A stretch of 64,000 nucleotides of DNA from Pomphorhynchus laevis (taxonomy: Eukaryota; Acanthocephala; Palaeacanthocephala; Echinorhynchida; Pomphorhynchidae). Shown piece by piece: positions 34,691-45,800 of the stretch; positions within the stretch are counted from its first letter, which is position 1, and each line of letters starts with the position of its first letter. Location of the stretch: the NCBI GenBank assembly GCA_012934845.2, contig WNNJ02002872.1:62001-126000 (forward strand). The letters are read 5' to 3'. The translations under genes were made by a program, and so were the position numbers. The notes beneath the pieces were generated by a model. It had not been told where the DNA came from. It worked only from the letters and a program-made list of their open reading frames with translations, and searched no databases.

Positions 34691-36339
34691 TTTTTATACA
34701 TCGTCTATTCTAATCATTTCATTGTATTATATTTAACGTCATTTTATTACGTGTATATGTAATTTATGTTATTATTTGACAAATCAAAAAATTATAAAAT
34801 TGAAGAACCGAAATAAATAAATTAAAGAGTGTTAATTTGTAAAAATAAATAATTATTTTTATACAAAATATTAGTCCCAAATAGTAATTTTATTTATTTG
34901 GATGCAAAAATTAATATTTTAAAGGTCATATAAGATAACTTTAGCAATAAGCGTGCGTTAAATAAATGTTTTAAGGAAATTTCAGATCGAAAATAACTAA
35001 TATCTAAGTTTATTAATAACAATCATTTGAGTTGAGCTCAAATGTGACGTAGTTGTCGTCGATGTGAACAAAGCCGGAAATAGTGTCAATGCGTATTTAC
35101 ACCAATAGTGCACTGTATCAATCGCATTAACAGTTCACACGTTACCACTCAGTTTGGTGTCCAACACTCTGTTATAAAACATTACAATAAAGCGGCTCTT
35201 TTGTCTAATTAGTTCATTTTGTATTTGGGTATCTTCGATGTTTTTCAAGTACATCAAGTGCAATGACAATAAAAGGGATTTTCTGGCATGCCGACTCTGA
35301 AATGGCCACTTATAAATAAAATTTTGTTTGCGTTTTATGAGAAATGCTTATTAAATGTAACATTAATTTATGTAATTATAATTTTCAACACATAGACTTG
35401 AAACCTTACTATCGTTATTCTATTATCTATAATTTTAAAGGTCATCCGTAACTTTATATTTGGCTTAATATTTTGAAAAGTCAATTGTCTTTATTTTGAT
35501 TCTTTAATTTGTTAACAATTTAATTATCGAAATAATAACGCCTTTTAATGACTTGATATAATGCCTTAAATTGTGTTCAAAAAATAATAGTAAATTCTTA
35601 CTTCTTAAATAATCATTTTTTCAATAATACATTCGCTAGTCAAATTTAAATTTAGTTGATCGAAATGTTTAAATTCTTCAAAATTTGTTTTTAATAATGC
35701 AATTAAAAGTATGCGTTTATTTGAAAAATTATCAATAACTTAATATCTTATAAGTTATGAAAATTAAAGTTAAAAAGCGATAATAACTAGCACAGATTTA
35801 CCCTATGGAAACGAAGTTAAAATATTTTGGCGAGCAGGTTTTTATTATTCCGTTAAAGTCACAATTTGTTTTACATTACTTTGTCTGCATTCTTAGTTTA
35901 TTGCTGTTAAAATTCAAAAAATTTCTAACAATTTGAGTATTTGTAAGTAAAGGTACACGTATTAAATATCAATTTTACATTTAAGATTTAATTATCTCTT
36001 GATTATATTATTCTAGGGTTGAGTAATTATTCAAATTATTTTATTGTACATAATTGTTTTTAATTATATTGTTTCTATATCGTTTGTAAATTTAATATTT
36101 TCATTTGCTTATCATTGAAACAATTTAATTTGATAATTTATTAACATTTTTCTCTTTTAAATAACTCTTGTAAATTAATAGCAGCCTACATTTTTATTAA
36201 AGGTTTTCTTAATAAATGACAACTGATAAAAATAATAATTAAAAACGAAACATACAGGAAAAAACAATCAAAATTAGAAAATTTGTTCGTTAAAAATTTG
36301 CTCGCTTCTTCAACTTTGTTACGGCCTCATGTTTAGCGG

Positions 36340-36535
36340 GATTTGAACCCTTTAGCTAATCCAAAACGCCGCTCTCCGACTGAACCACCCGGGGTCTTTC
36401 ACACCCCTCCCTAAGATTCCAAGCGATGCGGACTATGCTTAGTAATTGCGAGATGAGGAGCTTGAGAAACCTTAGTCTTTGCTCTTGAAGTCTTCTAGAA
36501 AAAAGACTATCCCGAGATAGCCCAAGTACCCCATC
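36340..36535 (-). mobile_element. LINE-B 3'-end fragment
   Basis: The minus strand matches the last part of LINE-B ORF2 (about 8600-8830): the frames around the SRGRPPEQR region and the final GWFSR block, including the ccccgggtggttcagtcgg stretch. Short, older 5'-truncated copy just inside the left arm. Confidence 0.7.
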
Positions 36536-37670
36536 GTAAAGTTATGACGAGGCAAGATCACAACTTGCCAGGCAATATCCTGGTAATACATTAAAACTTC
36601 TCCATGATTTTTTTATTAGTAGATAATCATCGCCTAGCATAAGCTTGACGGTGATATGTAGTCATCTCAGTCTTATTCACATTTCAATACAGCAGACTCA
36701 TACATCTGATGATTTACAATTTCCGAGGATTTTGTAATGCCTAATTTTCAGTTTGTGTTTTGTATAATTGATGGTTATTTCAGTATAATATATTGTAATG
36801 CCATTGTAATCCAGTATTATACTAATTTAATAAAATAAAATAACTTTAAATAAGATAAAATAACTGCGTTACACACTTACAGTATGTAATGCAGTTTATT
36901 AATCCAGATAAAACCCTTGAAATTTGCATGGAACACAGTTAGAAATAATTATTAATGAATTTTACCTGTTTGCACTAAAAATTTATTTTACATTAGGGTG
37001 TAAATGTTCGAAGTTACATTTAATAATTTACAAAATCTGTATTAATATTCGTTTTCTTAAGAATAATCAAAATAATTTATTTAAACTATTAAGTGAGAAA
37101 AATTATGGATAGAAAAAATACAGTATGCGAAATACAGTATAAGAAAGTGTGCATTTAAATACTAAATAAGAAATTACGACATAAAATATTAAATTTTACG
37201 AATTCACATTATTTTTGTTGATATCGAGTTTTCAACCTCATTTTAATAGTTTAATACCTTTTTTAAACAATAGTGTTATAAAAATATAATGATTTTTATG
37301 TATAAATTGCAAATAACATACCCATTTTAGAATATATTACGCTAGATAATTATATTTTTTTAATAAAAATGGTAGTGGAATAGAGCTCCAAAGTGATAAG
37401 TTCTTTTTGTAAATCTATAATTTATATTCTTTAATTTGTATTAGTTTCAATATTGAGTATTTTATAAATAATCAATAATTAAATTTAGAAATTCTAATAT
37501 TATTCGGAAAAAGTTGTGACAATCATATAATTTATAATTCGGAAAAATATGTTCATGCATTTTATATTGGAAAATATAAAATTTAAAAATTGATTTTAAA
37601 TATTATTATTTTTATGTTATTTTATCAAAAATTTAAATCAAATTAAAAATTAAAATTTAATGGAACTTAA
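36536..37670. other. No gene seen
   Basis: AT-rich DNA without a supported frame. PLE-like words (catttaaataatttattt) appear near 37060-37090 (LKNNQNNLFKLL), so very decayed PLE sequence may be present. Confidence 0.4.
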
Positions 37671-37671
37671 C

Positions 37672-37970
37672 TTTAAACTTAAATATTTTGATAAATCAAA
37701 ATTATTTAAAAGTAGGGGCATCTATATTTAGACAAGTAAAAGGTGTTCCAATGGGTGGTAATAGTAGCCCAATTATAGCTGCCATATTTTTACCCTTTAT
37801 AGAATATGAATTTGTTCATAACTGTTTCAATAATAAATCTAAACTATATCAATATATGAAATATATTGTCAATATATGACACACTTGTTAGAAATATGTT
37901 TCGAAAAACTAAATTTCGATACATTGATGATAAATGTGTATTAAATTCTAATTTTTAATAAATAATTTAA
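37672..37970 (+). mobile_element. PLE C-half copy 2, short
   Basis: Starts at the common point cttaaatattttgataaatc and reads [20 protein letters not shown] and [20 protein letters not shown]. It decays before a damaged YIDD region near 37920. It is truncated and has no 3' structured element. Confidence 0.7.
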
Positions 37971-38013
37971 ATTTAATAAAATTTTTTAATCGATTACTAA
38001 TTTTTAATTTTCC

Positions 38014-38050
38014 TAATTATAACCAAAACCAAAAGTTTTGGTTATAATTA
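38014..38050. repeat. Perfect 16-bp hairpin
   Basis: Arms 38014-38029 and 38035-38050 (taattataaccaaaac and its complement) around a 5-nt loop, just behind PLE C-half copy 2 and about 790 bp upstream of the Zic-like start codon. Confidence 0.75.
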
Positions 38051-38839
38051 ATAATTAAATAATTAATTAAATAATAATTAAACACAAATGATTAATAATA
38101 ATTAAACACAAATGTCAATGGTAAATATAAACTGTTTTTTGTTTCCTTTTCTTTTAATAATATTTTTATACTCAATATTACAATATTGATCAATACTTAA
38201 TGTGCTATGATCTTATTAAATTCAGCAATAGTAGCAAATGCTAAGCAACTTTTCAAATTTAACATAACAATATCAAAAATTTTGAATCTAAATATTATTT
38301 TTGGAATTATTGTATGATTATATTAAATCAAACTGTCTCTTTTCCTTTACAAAATCCGTTGTTGATTATCCAATCAAATTTTACTAAATGTGCTAAATGT
38401 AATTGGTAAAAATTGTTGTTAACACGACAATATTTTGTCTAAAAATAATATATTTTACCAATTACTGAATTTCATTGCCTTACATTAATCATTACATTAA
38501 TAACTTTGCAATCAAAACAGCTTCACTGCCTTTTAATACATTTGTCTTAATGCAATAATACGCAGGCAAAAGTGGTTTTATATTACATAAAGCAAACAAA
38601 GTTATTGTTGTATTATCCTATATCACTGAGAGTAATAGCTGTGCTAGTTTACTACAGATTTGATTGCTCTAAGATATTTGTTTCGGAGTTGACGAATCAG
38701 AATTCGTGATTTTATCACAAAACATAAAGACTTATCACCGATTGAAAAATTAGAAACCCCTAATTAATGCAAATATTAAAAACGCTCTATGCATTTGATA
38801 ATGCTCTAACAAAATTGGAAAAAGCTTTTCCTATTGTGA

Positions 38840-39800
38840 ATGTCTACCTTCTCAGTAGTTCCAATGCTTCATCCTGACCCCACGCTCCACAATTCCTATG
38901 GAGTATCACTCCATGTCTCAGTGCCGTTACCCCATCCTCACCACAATGGTATTGCACCTACAATCTACCAATGCTTAAATTCGGGACAGAATATTTTACT
39001 GAGTAATTCAACTGTGAATGATGAACAACATAACCCATTTGATAATTCCACATTGAACCCACCATTGTTGATCCATAGAAACGGTTCCACTAACCTAGAT
39101 AACAACGAAAGCTACGTGGTAGATTGTAAGCATAATATAAGTTATGAATCTGAAAGGGGGCACAGATCAGCTCCCTCCTCGTGCAACGACGATTCGTCTA
39201 TAATTCAAACTCAGCATCCCTATGGTAATCCAGTAAAACTGCCCCGCTTAAATTTAAGCAATTTCCCAAGCGATGGTAGAAATTTAACGCCTTTACAAAT
39301 TCAATGTCAGCATTATCCTTGCGAACAATTTTACACGCAAGAGTGCAAACAGGGTAGATTGTTGGTAAGTCCGTCCGTCGATAGCCAGAATCACCAACCT
39401 CAGCAGATTAACGACACGAGCGAATCATATTGCAGCTTCTATGAAGCCCCTGCAAGCCTTCCTGTGCAGCAGGTAAAGCTGTATTCAAATTGGATTCAGC
39501 CATCTGCAGAAAACACACAACATTGTTGGCTCGAAAGTAGAAACGCTATAACGGTAGATATAAAACAAAATGGATGGACCACTACAAGATTAACAAGGCC
39601 GTTACAGCAGCCTCGGAGTATTAAGAGATTGTTGCAACCGGACGAATCATCCAATTGCGGCGTTAAATCAGAGCTTAATCCAACTGAGGCAAAAAGAAAA
39701 GCAGTGTATAATGATAGACCAATAATTAAAACTTGTGGATGGGCAGATGAAAACTCTGGGCTTGTTTGTAATAAATATTTTGATGACGTGACAGTTCTCG
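38840..39800 (+). CDS. Zic: Zic-like gene, exon 1
   Basis: Codes residues 1-320 and the first base of codon 321. It ends at ctcg|gtaggt (donor GT at 39801-39802) inside ZF1, between its second Cys (C310) and first His. Only a few codons of intron read on before a stop. Confidence 0.85.
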
Positions 39801-42800
39801 GTAGGTTTTTAAATTGGACTAAGTGAAATTAATTAATTGAGGCGACTTTAAACTCGAAAAATAAAATTAAGTTATTTATAGTCACAATTAGATTGGAAAA
39901 TGTTAAATTTTCAACAATTTCCAAGAAATTATTGAAATAAATATTTTTTTAAAATATTATTATAATAATATTTTTTCCTTTTATTGTAAAAAGAGGTTTT
40001 AATAATTTGAGAATATTTAAAAAAAATGTTAATTTTCAACATTAAATATTACAAAAATTTCGTCATTTTGCAATTGAATTTTGTCATTTTGGTTATATTC
40101 GTTATCGATAATACAAAATATGACTAAACTATAAACATATGACTAAAATACTATAAAATTTAATACAAATATTAAATGCAAATATTCTTTACAATATTGA
40201 TTTGCAAATATTGATTTTTAAAGTTAATTCAAAATCGATGCACTTCAGTGTACTAATTTTTTATTGAAGGTTTTTATTTAAGATAAATATCTTCTTGGCA
40301 TCTATCCCGTTTGGTGGGGTCCGCTTATTTAAGATAAATATAATTTTAATTTTTTTTATTCGAAATAAAAATTTCGAACAAAAATTAGAGATTTAGGTTT
40401 AATTATGATTAATTTAAAAAAATTAGCTTCATAATTAATGATTTTGATATTAAATAAAATTAATTTCGTTTAAAAATCTAAAATTCTGTAAGTAAAATAA
40501 CAATTTGATATCAAATTATCATTAAATAACTAATTTAATTCAATATCTTCATACAAAAAATGTAAATATTGTTGCATTCATATTTACTTGGAGGTGAGGC
40601 ATAAGGATTATTATCAAATTTAATTATTTTATGTATTACAATGATATTAGTAATAAAACAATTACTTTATTACCAACAAATTTTTAACTGCTTTATATCT
40701 GCTTTATATCTGCTTTATATCTGCTTTTAATTTTTCTTAATTTTATCTGCTTTATAATGAAAATTTGTAAATAACAAAATCATTACGAAATTGCTTACAT
40801 AATCGGATATAAAATATCAAACTAATCGCAACCTAATGTAATGATGTAATTCAATATCTGCATACAAAAATGTAAATATCATTGCATGCATATTTACTTG
40901 GAGGTGACGCATAAGGATTATTATCAAATTTATTATTAAATTTCCTATTAACATAGCACAATTGATCTGCGAGATTCTCATAAACTTTTAAATATTTAAA
41001 ACTTATTGAAAAATGTAATAATTGTAATAAACTCGCACGAATACAAATTTTATACACTAAAGGTATTTTACATTTTTAATGTAAATCGTTCATAATTAAA
41101 TTGTTAATTAGAAATATTAATTTAGCCATTTAAAATATTAATATTAAATATTAATTTTTATTAGGCTAATTTGTTTCCAAATTTAAACCTAAATCTTACA
41201 AACTGCAACTAACATATTACAATTGCTTTTTTAAAATGCCAAGCTACGCATCACTGAAACACATTTGATTTTAATATTTTATTACTGATATATTTATATA
41301 AAAAATAAATAAAATATATGTTATTTTTAACTTCGAACTAATATTACTAGAAATTGTAAAATTAGATAAATAAAATATATTATCTAAATAAAATAAGATA
41401 AAATTTAATACAATTAAAAAGAATCGAATTAGAATGAATAAATTAAAATATTTTTATTTAATTGAAAAAATATTTAATAATTATTTTTAATACATAAATA
41501 ATAAAACATTGATAAATATAAAAATATCTAAATATCCAAAATATCTTAAACTTCGTTAGGCCAAGATCTAACACTCAGCTTAGCTGTGATTAATTTTGTA
41601 AACGTATCGTAAATAAATAATTTATATAATTTAATAGTTTTCTTATCTTAAACCGCATATATTTTTCTTATAGCATCTCATCTGTCTAACGATCACCTTG
41701 GAAACGGAAGTTCGTGTAAACACATTTGTCAGTGGATCGGCTGCTCTAGAAACCATCACCCATTCAAGGCCAAGTATAAGCTTGTAAATCATTTACGAGT
41801 ACATACAGGAGAAAGACCTTTTCAATGTGATTTTCCACCATGTCGAAAACTTTTCGCTAGATCGGAAAACTTGAAAATTCACACAAGAGTACACACAGGT
41901 AAATTTTTTTATATTGAAATTATAATTTTAAATGTGTTGATATGTTATCTCTTAGATTTTAAAACGTTAGTGTTCTTCATTCGAATAAACATCATTAGCT
42001 TAAGTTTATCAACATAAACTAATGCAGATCAATTGCCATCAAAAAGTATATGCTAAATTAAACTTTTTTAGACAATCAATTAAATTATTAATTTAATTAT
42101 TTAACAATTTATGTAATACGTTTTACCTTGTCTTAATTTTTCAAAATTCAATAATAGTAATCTTTGTGTATCAAAATGTAAATTTTTCAAACACAAAATT
42201 TCAATCAAAATTAAATATACTTTTATACCATTAAATTTCAATTTTTCGAAAAAAAATTGTATTTTTTCAAAAATATTTTATGAGCAAAAAATTATTAATA
42301 TTATACATATTTTTATTTTTAATATTACATGAGTAATTTTTCGAATGAGTCATTTAGACAAACTATATTGCCGTTGCTGGAATATAAAACCGGACATCAA
42401 CTGTATCGTCTCAAATTGCGCAAATTGAGAAATTCTAACTCAGGATTCTTAGTCGCATTAGCCAAATGATAACGAAGATGAAACTATTTCAGAGCTTCAC
42501 TTTCCGCTTTGGATTGGAATTATAAAATTCGAAGAGTGCAATAGTCACTAACGTTTCTAACGTAAAAACAAGAAACCTTATTTCAATTATGATTAAACTT
42601 CACCTATAAATTTAGATAAACCAAAATCTTAATTTATTCAGATCTCAACCTGAGGCCAAATGTTTAATCTATTTAATCTATGTTTGATATAATGGGATAT
42701 TCGTTCTTATTTGTGTTAAACGTGTTTATTATTTTTTTAAAATTATCAGTGACGTTTATATAATCAATCAGTAATGTATATAACATACATATTACATACA

Positions 42801-45800
42801 TATATACATTGTATTTTTCTAGGAATAAATATTATTAATTCTTAAGAATCCTTAAATATTTTGATAAATCAAAATTATTTAAAAGTAGCGACATCTATAT
42901 TTAGACAAGTAAAAGGTGTTCCAATGGGTGGTAATAGTAGCCCAATTATAGCTGACTTGTTTTTAAGCTTTATAGAATATGAATTTGTTCATAACTGTGT
43001 AAAAACTAAATCTAAACAATATAAATATATGAAATATATGTTTCGATACATTGATGATATATGTGTATTTAATTCTAATAATTTTTATTCAATTAGTGAG
43101 CACATTTATCCAGAAAGCCTTATTCTTAACAAAACCAATATTAATGATAAAGAAGGTGTATATCTAGATATGAACATTAAATTAACATCAATTAAAAGTA
43201 CTTTTAATTTATATCGTAAAGATGACATATTTAAATTTACGAGAAACATATTTTTGCATGAGCATTCATGCATACCATATAATATAAAATATAATACATT
43301 AAATAATGAAATTTTAAGAATTGCAACAATATGTAATGATATTGGCTTTCTTCAAAATCATTTAAATAATTTAAAAGATACATAAAAAAACTACTTATAT
43401 TCGGAAAAAGATATACATATCTCGGATTATAGTTATTATAATAACTATAAAATTGAATTAATAGATTAAATCAGCTAACTGAGTCTACGTATTGTTATAT
43501 AATTATAAAATAAACAAAACATAATAATGCTAAATCAAAATTTAATAATTAAATAATAAAATTAATAATTGTTTTTAGATTTTCTATAATTTAAATCAAG
43601 TTAAAATAAAAAATTGAAATTTAAATAAAAGTCAATTTTTATGAATTGACTAATAAATAACAGACGTTGTATCAGAATAAGAATTAGAGGTCATCAGGAG
43701 GAACTGCTATGCTATCAGGTTTCGGCCCCTAACTCCTCTACCCAACATAGCAGCGGGGCCAAATACATGCTAATGATGTATTTCCTCTGAAATAACTATC
43801 TAGTATATTATTCTAATACAAAGTATATTATTTATTATCCATCCATAAAAATTTGCCACTTAAGAGTTTAAATTTATTCTTTATATTATTGTGTTGATTT
43901 ATATATTTTACTATTTTCTGCTTGATGTTATTTTTATAGTAACCTAGTTTAAAATATGTATCTATTAAATTATTTAAATGATTTTAAAGAAAGCTAATAT
44001 CATTACATATTGTTGCAATTCTTAAAATTTCATTATTTAATGTATTATATTTTATATTATATGGTATGCATAAATGCTCATGCAAAAATATGTTTCTTGT
44101 AAATTTAAATATGTCATCTTTACGATATAAATTAATAGTAGTTTTAGTTAATGTTAATTTAATGTTCATATCTAGATATACACCTTCTTTATCATTCTTA
44201 AATATTTTGATTAATCAAAATTATTTAAAAGTAGGAACATCTCTATATTTAGACAAGTAAAATGTGTTCTAATGTGAAGTAATAGTAGCCCAATTATAGC
44301 TGACTTGTTTTTAAGCTTTATTGAATATGAATTTGTTCATAACTGTCTATAACTGTTTAATTATTATATTAATTTATATATTTTAAATTATATAAATTTA
44401 TAATTTAAATATAGTTCCTATTCCTTTTAGGAATAGGAACTATAACGTTTTCATCTCAGTAACATATATATTGCTAGTAACATGTTGTAATTGCATACAT
44501 TATGATTTAATATATGTTACTATAAATAGTAACACATATATTACTAGTAACATATATATTTAAATAATTTAATAGATACATATATATTCCGAGGTACCGG
44601 TTCAAGTACCTCGGAACCATACTCTCGGCAAGCGGCGACGTGACTTATGTAATGATATTGGCTTTCTTCAAAATCATTTAAATAATTTAATAGATACATA
44701 TTTTAAACTAGGTTACTATAAAAATAACGTCAAGCAGAAAATAGTAAAATATATAAATCAACAATATATTATTAAAAATAAATTTAAACTCTTTTGTAGA
44801 AAAGTTTTATGGATGAATAATAAATAATATGTTTTGTATTAGAATAAAATACTTTATGATCAAATTTCATCAGAGGAAATACGTCATTAGAGAGTATTTA
44901 TCTCCACTGTTATGTTAGGTCGAGGAATAGAAGCTGAAACCTGATAACGTAGTACTTCCTCCTGATAACATCTAATCTTTATTTTGATACATCGTCTGTT
45001 ATTTATTAGTCAATTCATCAAAATTGATTTTTATTTTAAATTTCAATTTTAAATGTTAACTTGATGTAAATATTGATTGTATAAAAATTTGCTTTATTTT
45101 AAATTTCATTTTTTTATTCTAATTTGATATAACTTACATAAAATGTTATATAACAATTATTTATTATTTATAATTATTTATTATTTTATTATTTTAATTT
45201 TATTTATCGTTATATTATATTAATATAATATTAATATTATATTATATTATCAAATATTAAATAGTACGTAGAGTCAGCTAACTAATCTGATTATATCAAT
45301 ATATTTTTATTGCAATCCTTATTTACAATAAGATATATTTTAATAAGGAGTAAATGTCATCAGGAAGAACTGCTATGTTATCAAATTTCGCCTCATATTC
45401 CTCATATTTGATATGCCAATTTGATAGCATAATCAAATATGATTAGCATCATGATATTATTACATAATCTTATATAACATTTATTTATTATTTAATTATT
45501 TAAATTTTATTTCTCATTGTTTTAAATTAATAAATAATATAAAATACGTAGACTTAGTTAGCTGATCTAATATTAAATAATATTACTTATATACTAACTA
45601 GAAGTAATATGATTTTATTTAACTTAGAAAAAATAATTTGGATAACTAATTATTACAACGTTTGTTATTTATCAGTCAATTCATCTCTTAAATAAATTCA
45701 TTTATCAAATAAATTCATCAATTTATTTGTTTTACTCAGTTAGTTGCCTAGATAAATTGACTATTCCATTTCGGACGATTCATCCGAATGTAGTGATTTG

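Larger units (their letters stand above)
31113..36222 (+). repeat. Left arm of a long inverted repeat, about 5.1 kb
   Basis: Matches the reverse complement of 58945-63975. Supporting pairs include identical translations at 32667-32912 (-) and 62181-62426 (+), and at 33084-33368 (+) and 61725-62009 (-). Nearly identical PLE C-halves lie at 33715-34190 and 60900-61380. Matching tracts continue through 35800 (ctatggaaacgaag...) and 59290. By eye the arms are about 98-99% alike from 31113 to about 36000. The inner 220 bp (36000-36222) are much less alike, with several indels. The arm contains a PLE N-half, the 390-bp segment, about 2 kb of unassigned DNA, a PLE C-half, its 3' element, and about 1.4 kb of unassigned AT-rich DNA. 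Confidence 0.9.

Noticed and set aside
36345-36410. tRNA gene or tRNA-derived SINE (A-box TGGTTCAGTCGG and B-box-like GGTTCAAATCC on the minus strand)
   Set aside because: The same stretch is the C-terminal coding end of LINE-B ORF2 (GWFSR block) in the copies at 8766 and 3640. Acceptor stems do not pair and the anticodon loop lacks U33.
43690-43795. Hammerhead ribozyme in the PLE 3' element
   Set aside because: CTGATGA and GAAAC are both present, but GAAAC comes first with only about 20 nt before CTGATGA. No circular permutation of the hammerhead fits two stems into that gap. PLEs are known to carry hammerheads, so the idea was tested by eye and dropped.
45190-45255. Palindromic AT stretch as an origin or att site
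   Set aside because: Simple ATATTA-type sequence forms palindromes trivially; no further evidence.
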